Part shown: in pieces, positions 32,731 to 43,065 of the stretch
How positions within the stretch are numbered: position 1 is the stretch's first letter
Layout of the letters: each line of letters starts with the position of its first letter
Assembly: GCA_949825045.1 (NCBI GenBank)
Contig: OX463813.1
Coordinates: 29,308,001-29,372,000 of the forward strand
DNA length: 64,000 nucleotides
Source: Argyresthia goedartella
Taxonomy: Eukaryota; Arthropoda; Insecta; Lepidoptera; Argyresthiidae
Direction of reading: 5' to 3'
Notes under the pieces: model-generated
Told to the model about the DNA's origin: nothing
Database searches by the model: none
What the model saw: only the letters and a program-made list of their open reading frames with translations
Translations under genes and position numbers: made by a program

Positions 32731-34520
32731 CTATTTATTATATATATCTGGGGTACAACCTGAAACTAACCAGCCCAATTCAGTTTCTTGTAATGTTGGC
32801 TGTTGCTTGCCTAGCTGAATTCGACCGTTACCCATTATCATCCAGAATATGCTGGCACCAAGTAGAAGATCGATTGGTGCCGGCTCGCAGAATTGCGGGT
32901 CAGCGAGTTTTAGGTGTTTAGGTAGGTTAATACCCTCAGTGTGAATGCGCATGCTAGGTATCGAAGGTGAAATTGTTTTGAGTACCAAGCATGATGTGTT
33001 TACTGTGTAGCAGTTGTGTAATGATTTGATTTGTATGTTTGTACTGTGAGATATGTTTGTATGTTGTTGATTGATTCCTGAAACGGAACCCTGAATGGAT
33101 TGTAATGGAAGATTTAGTTTAGTGCAGAGTTCTTTTGTAATGTAGCAAGAGGTACTACCGTTATCCAGTAAAGCTCTGGCGATGTGCTGTTCGCCGTTAC
33201 TGCCAATGACACTCACTAGGGCAGTTGATAGTAAGACTGAAGTCTGTTGCGTGCTTGGTAGTGTCGTATGGGATGCTCGTGGTTCCATCAAATGTAACAT
33301 TGTGTTATGTTTTTGAGAGCAATACTTGCATGTACCGCCACGACCTGACTTGGTTTCGTGTCCTTGATACAAACAGTTGGAGCATACGTTAAGTTTCGAA
33401 ACTTTTTCGATTCTTTTCTCCACTGTCATTTGTTTGAAAACAGGACACGAAAACAAATAATGCTGTGCTTTGCAGATAGGGCAACTAAGAACACGTGATG
33501 ACGTGCTTGTAGTCATTTGTGTACTCTGCTTTTGTAATTTTATGTCGACTTTTGAATTGCATTTGCTATCTTCGAGAGTTTGTAATAGATCTGCACGATA
33601 TTTGAGGTAGGATCTCAAGTCTTGAAGTTTTGGCATGTTGCCAAGTGTATTTTTGAATTCCTCACAGTATCTAAGCGTCTCCGAGTCCAATTTACTTGCC
33701 ACTAGATAAATAATTAAAGTATCCCAGTGTTGTGTATTTTCTCCCAAGCTTTCAAGGGCTCTGAGGTTTTTGTTTGCATTATCCAACAATTGTCTCAGTG
33801 ACGCAGAAGATTCTTTGTGAATGTGATTTATGTTGAATAGTGAGTGAACATGGTTGCCCACCAGCTGACGCGTGTTTTTGTAACGGTCGGTAATTACCTC
33901 CCATGCCACCCTGTAATTGTTTGATGACATTTCGAGTGATTTTATGATTTGAGAGGCTTCACCTTGCAAAGATGCACGCAAATAATGAAATTTTTGAATG
34001 TTATCTATCATTGTGTTGTTGTGTATGAGTGACACGAATGTATCCCTGAATTCAAGCCAATTATGATATTCACCTGAGAATCGTGGAAGGTCGATCGTTG
34101 GAAGTTTGATAAAAGCCTTTTTCGCACTTGCATCCAGAGTTGTTTGTACAGACCCGTCGACGACAGTGGTAGATTCATTGTCTCGTATCAGCTGCATGGC
34201 AAGCGCGAGCTGAGTTTGATAATCCGATTCAAACTGCTCCCGCTCCTTCATCTGCTCCTCTGAAATGCCTACAATTTCATCGATTAATGTCTGATTTTCG
34301 TCATAAGCTTGTTGTAGCAACTTATAGGTTTCAAGGCGATTTTTAACCTGCAAAAGATCTAATTCTGATAATCCTTTTTGCTTGGCTGAGGACAAGGAAT
34401 CAATGAATTTTTTTAATATAGTGACCTTTGATTTGTGTGTGGCTCGTCTTTTTTTTATAGGTATTGACAAGTTCTATTGAACTCATCTGTTTCAGAGCTA
34501 GGGTTGATTCGTCAGGCATG
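32731..34520 (-). pseudogene. BEL-1 gag-protease
   Basis: Open for 579 codons on the minus strand. The frame's first Met-like codon at 34470 is TTG; a proper ATG at 34520 lies in another frame and joins through an A-rich run near 34450, suggesting a small indel there. Features: N-terminal charged helix; the DUF1759-type gag region (LPRFSGEYHNWLEFRDTFV, residues ~127-200); zinc knuckles (CPICKAQHYLFSC and CSNCLYQGH...CKYCSQKH, ~330-395); and an aspartic protease-like segment with LLDNGSTSCYI (~437), where BEL/Pao proteases have D-x-G-[SA]. It ends with ELGWLVSG. Gag would form particles and the protease would process them. The frame ends at 32731 and pol resumes after a shift. Confidence 0.9.
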
Positions 34521-35224
34521 TTTTATGAAAGTATTGAAATGTAATTAATAGATACTTATATTTATGAACGATGCAAATTGTAGGCGCCGCGCTGAGTAGC
34601 GTAATCTACCAAGCTATGTAGGTAGGCTGACAATTTACGTACGACGCACGCCCGTGCGCCGCAAAGCAAGGCGAAGTAACCTGAAGCGTAAAGTGATTGG
34701 TTCTATTAAAACACAATCAATGTGAATATGATATTAGTTTTGATCTGGGGGGTTAATTAAGCGATTTGTGCTAAATATGATGAATATTAATGAATGTGAG
34801 GTAGAAAGAAAAAAAAATCTGATGCAATGATTTTACAAATTTGTGGTGATTTAGTTGATGCAAAGTTGAATGATTAGTAAGGAAAGGCACAGTAATCAAC
34901 GATATGCTGAAACGAAAATCATGTGAATATGATTTGAAGTTAAAGTTTGGGGTCAGAGGAGGTTAAATTGGTCAAACTCACAACTGCTGCTACCAAACCC
35001 TTTTTCGTCCGTTATCGTGACTGCCGCCGGTGATGAGATGAAGCTGCTGCTTGATGTTTCCGGATGCTAGTCGTCCTGATGTCCTCGCTGTTGCGCTGAC
35101 CGATGTGTGTTGAACGGCTAACTGAATTCCGGGCTCCCTTTGTCTTGACTTAGCTTGCACGTGGCGCGCGCGTGTCCTTTTTTCGAGTTTTATATTGATA
35201 TCTCGTTGACGGATTGAAGGACCA
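34521..35224 (-). promoter_or_regulatory. BEL-1 leader with primer-binding site
   Basis: Non-coding leader between the 5' LTR and gag. It starts TGGTCCTTCAATCCG on the minus strand, directly at the LTR edge (35210-35224), as expected for a tRNA primer-binding site. BEL-2 has the related TGGTCCTTCGAGCATCG just inside its 5' LTR. Nothing else was recognised in the remaining ~690 bp. Confidence 0.7.
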
Positions 35225-35431
35225 TAGATAGGCCAGGTAAATAAGAGAAAGTGGACTGTATTTAAAGTTGGTATAATAGGTCAAAAGGTGAGATTTTACA
35301 AGTAAAGGCTATACGATGCGTTCGCGACAATGCTTTGGTTCTAAGTGATGAGAGCCGCGGAGATGCAGCGTGGCGCGCTACCGCGCCTCCCGCCGCCCGC
35401 TGCCCCGCCGTCGTGATGATGTGCTTGTACA
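35225..35431 (-). repeat. BEL-1 5' LTR
   Basis: 207 bp; see the 3' LTR for the two differences. It is flanked externally by CCCAT at 35432-35436. Confidence 0.95.
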
Positions 35432-35784
35432 CCCATTTATTTTATATTATTGTGTTAGCAACCTGGGTGCAAATTGTTGGTGATTTTCATAATACTTGTT
35501 ACATATTTTGGAAAAGGGGGCGATAAATACCGTAATACACAACTGCTGCTCAGATAAAGTGCAACTTAAATGTCATAGACGCTACAGGACTTTGAGTGTT
35601 GGCAGTTGAAGAATATAAAAAGACAAATAGCCGTTTCCCATATGGAGTGACACAGGCAAGTTGCAGCAAAGTTTAGCCAGATTACTCTATATCGTGTGAC
35701 ATTGACGGGGGGCTAGTCCGAGCCTTTGACTAATTCAGTTCGGTCTTAAGCCACGGTGCAGCTAGTGTTTGTGACAGGTTTCTT

Positions 35785-36140
35785 TCTTTACAGGGTTTCC
35801 TACCCGAAGGGTGCCAACGGGACCCTAAAATTAAGCCTCCGCTGTCCGTCCGTCCGTCAGCCTGTCCGTTAGCGGGCTTATTTCGTGAAAACATTGAATA
35901 TTATTCTAAGCATGAAACCTATTAGGTACAATCTACCTATTATGAAGAGATACCGTAATGTACCGCAGATAGATGAAATTTTCAAAGAATATACATTTAT
36001 CTTGCCGTTACAGCAATAAATAATGAACAACATGAATTTTAGGGACCCGTACAAGAGACTTGTTTTTCTGCGTCTTTTCTTGTACGATGATACCCTTCGG
36101 GGTTGAGTGCGGCTCACACTTGACTGGCTTTCTACATAAC
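35785..36140 (-). repeat. Dispersed repeat, family Q, inverted copy
   Basis: CTACCCGAAGGGTGCCAACG, CGCTGTCCGTCCGTCCGTCA and, at the other end, CTTCGGGGTTGAGTGCGGCT with CACACTTGACTGG are the reverse complement of family Q tail and head. Confidence 0.75.
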
Positions 36141-36587
36141 ATAACGTAATCAAATGCAATCAGCAGCCCCATCAGAAACTCAAGCGCCATCGAGCGAACG
36201 AAATACGAGTAGCTCGTCAGAAATTAATGAAAGCATCGAAATTACTGCTGGTCGCTATTTTTCTTCGGGCCTATACATTTGTTCGGATGCGGATTACGTT
36301 CTGAGGGTAATGGAGTGGAGAGTAGCCTGGTTAACTGATCTGTGGAATGGATGTCTCTCTCGCACCCACACGCGCATAAATCAAGGTAGTCCCACAGACT
36401 AATTGACCATAGACTGACTCCTTCAATTTATGTACAGAATAAAGATGCACAGATTGTGTAGTAAGTAAATAGATTGATCGGTTTGATTCAATTCAAAGTT
36501 TATTTTCTTCTTTTTAGAGCGTTTGATAAAATATATTTTTGTGCTATAGATAAAGAAATAGTTCCGAATGTTTGGTTCAATCGTAGT
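36141..36587. other. No recognisable gene
   Basis: A plus frame of 82 codons at 36154-36402 is Ser/Thr-rich at its start but has no recognised domain. The rest is AT-rich. Confidence 0.35.
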
Positions 36588-36764
36588 GGTGTACGCACAC
36601 CCATCCGCACCGTCCGCATGGAACGGATGTGATGAAGTCATCAGCATTTCTGTGGTTCTCCAGATTCGGGCAATTCTACGCAGACAGGTGTGCGAGATTT
36701 CCTGTGATTTCTTCCATAGTTAGGCTCATTCGGTGTGGACGGTGCGGGTAGGTGTGCGTTTACC
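36588..36764. mobile_element. MITE-like element, 177 bp with ~34-bp inverted ends
   Basis: The left end contains ACGCACACCCATCCGCACCG and TCCGCATGG. The right end, reverse-complemented, contains ACGCACACCTACCCGCACCG and TCCACACCG; 27 of 34 positions match. The interior is non-coding. No target duplication was recognised. Confidence 0.65.
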
Positions 36765-36773
36765 AAAAAGTAA

Positions 36774-37292
36774 CGAACATTTGCTGTCCAAATAGTTCAT
36801 ATCTATGATGAGTACAGCACCATTGTAATTATGGTAGGAAATCATTCAAACATTAGTCGGAATTATTTGAATAAAAGTGTTGAAACACTTCTAGACTTAC
36901 ATAGTAGGATGAAATGCAAATTTATACTATGCAATTTTCCATATGCCTGTAATTTGACAGAACTACAGAACAAATCTGTGCATAGAATGAATATTCATTT
37001 ATTTAATTTAACATGTCATCACAGCGATGCTATTTTATATTTCGAAATGAATAATTTTACTCATAACTTTACTCTGACACAGGATACATTGTACCTGTCT
37101 AATAAATATAGAAAATTAGTAGCTACATTGATAGCTTATAATATATGCGACGCAGCTATAGTTGGTTTAACCAAGTTCAACTTGACATCAGCTTATGTTA
37201 AGAGTAATATGACATGCACCCCTATTGGGAATTCACCTGTTAATTATACTTTGCATGCAACATTGGAATCTGTTCCAAGTAATTTAAATTAG
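36774..37292 (+). pseudogene. LINE-A copy 2 ORF1 C-terminal part, esterase-like
   Basis: Open from 36774 to a stop at 37292, with the first Met at 36831. The visible ~170 residues contain HIYDEYSTIVIMVGNHSNIS, CKFILCNFPYACNLTELQNK, a conserved-looking NIHLFNLTC, and LYLSNKYRKLVATLIAYN near the end. The layout (VMVGxxS/N block, LCNFPY block, N..LF) resembles the SGNH/PHD-associated esterase domain of CR1-clade ORF1 proteins. Such domains are thought to act on lipids or membranes during retrotransposition. The N-terminal part is missing because of 5' truncation. The assignment is by pattern only, and no catalytic triad is demonstrated here. Confidence 0.55.
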
Positions 37293-37339
37293 TTCATAAG
37301 ACAATAGAGGAAATATCTAGCATACAAGAGCCACTAAAT

Positions 37340-37576
37340 ATGTCAAAATGTAAGCCCCAGTTAAATATTGCCCATCAAAACATCCAGGGGCTACCGGGCA
37401 AAGAACTTGTATTAGAATTATTTCTAAAAATTCTGACATTGATATTATTTGTGTTACAGACAACTGGTTGAAGGAAAATATTATGTCTTTTAACATAAAT
37501 AATTACAAAATTGTCAGTTGTTACAATAGAAAGACTGCTGATAGAGGTGGTTCTTTAATCTTAGTGAAAAATAATA
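37340..37576 (+). pseudogene. LINE-A copy 2 ORF2, endonuclease N-terminus
   Basis: Starts at ATG 37340 and matches the copy 1 start (SKCKPQLNIAHQNIQGLPGK). One A is missing from the A run near 37428 compared with copy 1, which shifts the frame inside the endonuclease. The sequence stops at the BEL-2 left LTR and continues at 46113. Confidence 0.9.
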
Positions 37577-37881
37577 TGTACAGTTTGTACATAATTAATA
37601 ACGACCTACTTTTAATTTGTTAGCGTTGCACTTAGCATGACGTTAGTACCTATACAAAAACAAGCAGTAGCAATACGATATTGATCGGGTTAACATCTAC
37701 CAAGAAAGACTTGCCTAATTTATCTGTATTTCGTGTTATTAAGTGACAATATAGTGCTTTACTGAACTTTGGTGATCTTTCTCTAACTAACTACAACAAC
37801 AACAAGAACCCATCATAGCTACCAGAGCTTAAACATAACTTCCGATAACATCTTCAAGACGTGCGGCCACTACACCGTACA
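37577..37881 (+). repeat. BEL-2 5' LTR
   Basis: 305 bp, begins TGTACAGTTTGTAC and ends CTACACCGTACA. Confidence 0.96.
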
Positions 37882-38274
37882 TCTTTATGGTCCTTCGAGC
37901 ATCGAGAAGCAAGTGCCACAAACTAAGCGATTCTTTGTTCCTTCTATTCCTCACTGATAACGGATCGGTTCTTTCGGCCTCCACCAGCGGAATCACCGAA
38001 TTGAATTGAGAAGTCGTAAACATCGGTGCAGGGACGGAGGGGATTGAGATTCACGGCCGTGATCACTTGCATCCATTATCCAGCGAGCTCTGAACTGAAA
38101 CTACTTACTTCAATCAACAACAACTTTACCTTTTCACGTTACTGTGAACTGCAGGACGTGAAAGTGAACAAACAATAACAACTTTACCTTTTCGCGTTAC
38201 TGTGAACTGCAGGACGGGAAAGGAGGACAACTAAACTTCGCCGAATCCCTGAGCGTTCAAACTTGAGGAACATC
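37882..38274 (+). promoter_or_regulatory. BEL-2 leader with primer-binding-site-like motif
   Basis: TGGTCCTTCGAGCATCG begins at 37888, six bases inside the LTR edge, and is related to the BEL-1 motif at 35210-35224. A ~55-bp block with ACTTTACCTTTTCACGTTAC and CTGTGAACTGCAGGACG is present twice in tandem (about 38120-38165 and 38180-38220). It is non-coding up to the gag start. Confidence 0.7.
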
Positions 38275-41200
38275 ATGGAACATCTAACTTTACAACTTGA
38301 ACTTTTTAACAAATTCAAACAAGGATGCATTAATTATGGGAAGGACGGCTCATCAAGGAAGACTAAGGACTACCTATCGAATACGCTCTCCAAATTCGAC
38401 GACTACTGGCAGGAGTTTGAAGAAAGGCATGGAACAATTGAGGCCACGGTTCCTGAAAAGAACATCAAGTACTTTACCGATGACGTCTATGCTATGACTA
38501 AGAAAATGTATGAAAAAACGAAAGATGACATTTTGAAGAAACTGCAAGTTCTTCAAGGGTTAAAACCAACCCCTACCGACTACAACATCAACTTTGATTT
38601 GGCGGGGATCCCAGAGGCTAATGAAAACAACATCAACTTACTTATGTTCAAGCAAGAAATTAACATCAAAGCGCTTGATCGCGCCATGGCGAAAATCGAT
38701 TTTCAGTCGATCACTGAAAAATGGGAACTGGAAGATTGTTTAGCCATCTTAAAGTCGAAATGGGAACCTGTCGACAAACTGCACTGTGAGATTGAGGCAA
38801 GTCTGGCGGGGGTCCAGTGTGAGGCATACAACTGTCTTTTCCTGAAAGGCGAACAGGATTATGAACAATTACGCAAACAACTAAAAAACAAACTACATTC
38901 AACAATGCACTATCAGCACTCTGCGCCGCGAGTCGACATACCGGAATTTAAAGGAGACTACAGACAGTGGATTTCTTTTAAAGATCTATTTACGGAAACA
39001 ATCCACAACAACCCCACTATAAACAAGGCGCAAAAGATGCAGCATCTAAAGACGAAACTTCATGGTGAAGCTGAGAGGATTGTTCAACACCTATCGATCA
39101 GCGCGGATAACTACGATTCATGCTGGGCACTTTTAGTGCAAAGATACGACAATCGTCATCTGCAATTTGTGACCTTCATGAACACCATAATGCATTTGCC
39201 CAACATACAACAACGCGACGCATTCAACTTAAAAAAGATGCATGACGTCATAAACGAAGCTGTCAACGGTTTCGTGAATATCGGCCTAGACGTACAAACA
39301 TGGGACCCCATCATTGTGTATTTGATGTCGCAAAAACTGGACGCAACTTCCTATGAGGACTATGTGAAGACTCGGGTTGATCAACGAGCGATTCCGAAAC
39401 TTGAAGAATTTTTAAAATATTTGGAGGGAGCATTTCTCGCCTTTGAAGCAAAGAAAAGCACAAGAAAAGAAAACTCAACGAAGCCCTTCTCCGTCCCGTC
39501 GAATAAACAAACTCAAGAAAAAAAACATTTTGACTACAAACCAACATTTAACAAAATCTGTCATACAACTTATGGACAATGTCCTTTATGCAACGAAAAT
39601 CATGTTTTGATGCAATGTCCGAAGTTCGTCGACATGGATACAGCGAAAAGAAACGGCACAATTGCGAAACTTCGTTTATGCAAAAACTGTCTTTTTAGCC
39701 ACGGCTCGGACGCTTGCAAATCAGCGAAAACATGCAAAGAGTGCAATTTGAAACATCATACGATGCTTCATTACGCAAAGAAAAGAACTGCAAACATAAA
39801 CATCTCAACTCAGCAATCATCCAATTCGGGTCAAGCAAATACTTCAAATCACGCACCAACTAACGATAAAGAGATTTTATTAACAACAGTTCAATTGAAT
39901 ATTAAATCTATTGACGGAACTTACCAAAATATTCGCGGACTTCTGGATCAAGGAGCACAAGTAAACCTGATCTCGGAAAGGGCGGTTCATCTTCTAAAAC
40001 TACCCCGAAAGAAATTTAATGCTAGCGTCAATGGAATTGGATCATCTTCAGGGGAATGCAAAGGAAGGCTTCAAATAAACTGTAAATCAATTAACTCGGA
40101 TTACACGTTTGAAACTCAAGCGCTGATTATGAAAAAAGTAACTAACAACTTACCGAACGTGTCATTCCCCAAGGCTAACTGGCCTCATTTAAGCAACTTA
40201 AAACTCGCCGATCCGGAGTATAACATCTCTCAAAACATAGATTTCTTACTTGGGGCAGGAGTGTACGCTGAAATAATTCTGGACGGCTTACTGAAAGGCA
40301 ATCAATCAGCCCCTATTGCACAACAAACGCAGTTGGGGTGGATATTATGTGGCAGCATAACTAAATCATACTGCTGTAATGTAACTTTGATTGACCTACA
40401 AGAACTAACACGCTTTTGGGAAACCGAAGACATCTCCCAGCAGCAACCGGATACGCCAAGGGAAGAGCAATGTGAAGAGTTTTACAAGAAGACTGTTCAG
40501 CGTAATTCTCAAGGACAATACATTGTTCAGATGCCCTTATGTTCGGATTTTGAGAGAAAACTTGGCAATTCAAAAAACATAGCCATCTCGCAATTTCTTC
40601 AACTTGAAAAGAGACTGGAGAGAAAACAACAACTAGCGACCATGTATCGAGATTTCATGAAAGAATACGAAGATTTAGGTCACATGGCGCCATCACAGAC
40701 CACAACATCAGCTCTTCAGTGTTTTCTCCCACATCATGGAGTGTTGAGAGAAAGTTCAACTACAACCAAACTTCGAACAGTGTTTAACGCATCTCAGAAG
40801 ACATCTAGCGGCTACAGCCTCAACAGCCTGCTAGAGAAGGGTCCGAACCTACAAAAAGACATTCAAGCATTGATTTTGAAGTGGAGAACTTACCGCTATG
40901 CCTTCACAGCGGACATTGAAAAAATGTACCGTTGCCTCTGGATTCAGGAAGAACAACGAGACCTGACGAAAATCATCTGGAGAGCCTCACTAACAGAAAA
41001 CATGCAAGAATACAAATTACGAACTTTAACCTACGGTACTAAGTGTGCTCCATGGCTGGCGATGAGAACTTTGAAACAATTAGCTAGTGATGATGGAGAC
41101 AAGGTACCATATCCAGGTGCAGCAGTGACCTTGACTCAAGAGTTCTACATGGACGACCTGATCAGCGGTCATTCGTCTCTGGAAGAAGCTAAAAAGCTAC

Positions 41201-43065
41201 AAAAATCACTCATCATGTTGCTACAAAGAGGCGGCATGAACCTAAGAAAGTGGAGCGGAAATCACCCTGCTCTGCTAGAGGAACTAACTGAAGAGCAAAT
41301 TTCGACAAAAAACAACTTTGAATTTAAATACGAAGAATCACAGAAAACCCTTGGTTTAACCTGGAACCCGGAAGCGGATACATTCAAGTTTAACTGGCCA
41401 CTCCAACAAACCTCAAAACTAACAAAACGAACACTCCTATCAGAGATTTCCAAACTTTATGACCCGTTGGGCTGGCTATCTACCGTTACACTAACTGCCA
41501 AGCTTATCTTTCAAAAACTATGGATAAGTAACCTGAGATGGGATGAAGAGGTACCAATGGAGGTTAAAACAGAATGGCTTAAACTGAAAGGTGAAATACC
41601 AATCATTCCAGAAATGCGAATTCCCAGATGGATTGCCGGATTAAATAACAACATCGAGCTATTGGGATTTAGCGACGCAAGTGAAAAAGCGTACTCCTGC
41701 GTTGTCTACAGCCGAGTCCTAAATAAACACGGAGAGTTTGTTTTAACCCTACTGATCGCAAGAACTCGTGTGGCGCCAATATCACAGAAAATAAGCCTAC
41801 CAAGAATGGAACTATGTGGCGCTCTCCTGTTAGCGGAAGTAATGAAAAAAGTTCAAACAGCTCTTGCCGGCTACAACATAATCAAACGAGCGTGGTGCGA
41901 CTCACAAGTGGTGCTAGCATGGATACAAGGTGAATCATCGCGGTGGGAAACCTACGTAGCAAACAGAGTCAATAAAATAAAACTTATATTGCCAGCTAAC
42001 ACTTGGCAATACGTGAAATCGGAGCTCAACCCAGCTGATTGTGCATCCAGAAGTTTACAACCAAGTAAACTACTCAACTTTAGCCTTTGGTGGCAGGGCC
42101 CAGAGTTCCTAAAGGACCCCGAATATACCCTACAAGAAACATCAACATCGTCTCAACAATGCCTCTATACAAACTTAACAGAAAGCAAAGAAAGCGAGAA
42201 ACATAACAGCAACATAATAACTATCAATAAAAAACCCGAGCATTTTATAGAAACATTACTGGTGAATAACAGTAATTTGACCCGAGTTCGCCGAGTCATT
42301 GCCTGGATTTTGCGCTTCGTCACAAAAACGCAATCTACTGCAAGTCAACAAATACCTCACATAACAACAAACGAATTGACCAAAGCGAATGAACTGATAA
42401 TTAAATACGTGCAGGAAAAGGAATTTGAGGTCGACTACAAGCTACTTCAGAACAATAAACCTTTACCTTCAAAAAGCAACATCAATAAACTTAACCCTTA
42501 CATGGACGAGAACAACATTATGCGTGTGGGAGGTCGACTGAACAAATCAATATTACCAGGTGGCATGAAAAATCCTGTAATTATCTCACGCAACGGAAGA
42601 TTTACAAAACTTATGATCGAGCACGCGCATCTTTCGACATTGCATGGCGGAGCGCGGCTCACACTAACATACATACGGCAGCGGTACTGGATAATCGGGG
42701 GCAATAGAGCCGTCAAATCCATCTTGCACAACTGTGTTCGATGTCGTCGCTTCGGTCCTCATAAAAATTTTCAACTGATGGGAGACTTACCGAAGCAACG
42801 CATCACCCCATCGAAGCCATTTACGCACACCAGCGTGGACTTTACGGGCAGCATTGACATCAAACTAAACAAGGGAAGAGGAGTGAAAACATCCAAGGGC
42901 TACATCGCAGTCTTTGTGTGTTTGGCCACGAAGGCTGTACACCTTGAACTTGTATCCGATCTCAGTACGGAAACATTCCTCGCCGCATTCCAGAGAATGT
43001 GCGCTAGGCGCGGGACGCCGAAATGTGTATATTCAGACTGCGGAACCAACTTTATTGGAGCTTAA
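38275..43065 (+). CDS. BEL-2 gag-pol polyprotein, to an in-frame TAA in integrase
   Basis: The first ATG is at 38275 (the frame is open slightly further from TTG 38263); the ORF is ~1596 codons. Gag: DUF1759-type region with IPEFKGDYRQWISFKDLF (~residues 220-300). Zinc knuckles CPLCNENHVLMQC and CKNCLFSHG...CKECNLKHH (~435-505). Aspartic protease LLDQGAQVNLI (~555). RT: FLPHHGVLRESST, FTADIEKMYRCLW, YGTKCAPWLA and the catalytic YMDD at about 41148. RNase H: FSDASEKAYSCVVY, LPRMELCGALL, WCDSQVVLAWI and NPADCASR. Integrase: zinc-binding HxxxxHGG...C..CRRF, first Asp in SVDFTGSI, second Asp in VYSDCGTNF. A TAA follows three codons later, before the catalytic Glu. Everything up to that stop looks intact. 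Confidence 0.95.
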   Translation: MEHLTLQLELFNKFKQGCINYGKDGSSRKTKDYLSNTLSKFDDYWQEFEERHGTIEATVPEKNIKYFTDDVYAMTKKMYEKTKDDILKKLQVLQGLKPTPTDYNINFDLAGIPEANENNINLLMFKQEINIKALDRAMAKIDFQSITEKWELEDCLAILKSKWEPVDKLHCEIEASLAGVQCEAYNCLFLKGEQDYEQLRKQLKNKLHSTMHYQHSAPRVDIPEFKGDYRQWISFKDLFTETIHNNPTINKAQKMQHLKTKLHGEAERIVQHLSISADNYDSCWALLVQRYDNRHLQFVTFMNTIMHLPNIQQRDAFNLKKMHDVINEAVNGFVNIGLDVQTWDPIIVYLMSQKLDATSYEDYVKTRVDQRAIPKLEEFLKYLEGAFLAFEAKKSTRKENSTKPFSVPSNKQTQEKKHFDYKPTFNKICHTTYGQCPLCNENHVLMQCPKFVDMDTAKRNGTIAKLRLCKNCLFSHGSDACKSAKTCKECNLKHHTMLHYAKKRTANINISTQQSSNSGQANTSNHAPTNDKEILLTTVQLNIKSIDGTYQNIRGLLDQGAQVNLISERAVHLLKLPRKKFNASVNGIGSSSGECKGRLQINCKSINSDYTFETQALIMKKVTNNLPNVSFPKANWPHLSNLKLADPEYNISQNIDFLLGAGVYAEIILDGLLKGNQSAPIAQQTQLGWILCGSITKSYCCNVTLIDLQELTRFWETEDISQQQPDTPREEQCEEFYKKTVQRNSQGQYIVQMPLCSDFERKLGNSKNIAISQFLQLEKRLERKQQLATMYRDFMKEYEDLGHMAPSQTTTSALQCFLPHHGVLRESSTTTKLRTVFNASQKTSSGYSLNSLLEKGPNLQKDIQALILKWRTYRYAFTADIEKMYRCLWIQEEQRDLTKIIWRASLTENMQEYKLRTLTYGTKCAPWLAMRTLKQLASDDGDKVPYPGAAVTLTQEFYMDDLISGHSSLEEAKKLQKSLIMLLQRGGMNLRKWSGNHPALLEELTEEQISTKNNFEFKYEESQKTLGLTWNPEADTFKFNWPLQQTSKLTKRTLLSEISKLYDPLGWLSTVTLTAKLIFQKLWISNLRWDEEVPMEVKTEWLKLKGEIPIIPEMRIPRWIAGLNNNIELLGFSDASEKAYSCVVYSRVLNKHGEFVLTLLIARTRVAPISQKISLPRMELCGALLLAEVMKKVQTALAGYNIIKRAWCDSQVVLAWIQGESSRWETYVANRVNKIKLILPANTWQYVKSELNPADCASRSLQPSKLLNFSLWWQGPEFLKDPEYTLQETSTSSQQCLYTNLTESKESEKHNSNIITINKKPEHFIETLLVNNSNLTRVRRVIAWILRFVTKTQSTASQQIPHITTNELTKANELIIKYVQEKEFEVDYKLLQNNKPLPSKSNINKLNPYMDENNIMRVGGRLNKSILPGGMKNPVIISRNGRFTKLMIEHAHLSTLHGGARLTLTYIRQRYWIIGGNRAVKSILHNCVRCRRFGPHKNFQLMGDLPKQRITPSKPFTHTSVDFTGSIDIKLNKGRGVKTSKGYIAVFVCLATKAVHLELVSDLSTETFLAAFQRMCARRGTPKCVYSDCGTNFIGA

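Larger units (their letters stand above)
28536..35431 (-). mobile_element. BEL-1, BEL/Pao LTR retrotransposon, degenerate
   Basis: Complete LTR-to-LTR element on the minus strand, 6.9 kb including a 547-bp later insertion. The two 207-bp LTRs differ at two positions, and the flanking duplication CCCAT is at 28531-28535 and 35432-35436. The order on the minus strand is 5' LTR, primer-binding site starting TGG directly at the LTR edge, leader, gag with zinc knuckles, aspartic protease, RT, RNase H, integrase, C-terminal pol domain, 3' LTR. This is the BEL/Pao order and domain set. No env-like region is present. pol carries several frameshifts and stops, so the copy cannot encode a working polyprotein. 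Confidence 0.95.
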
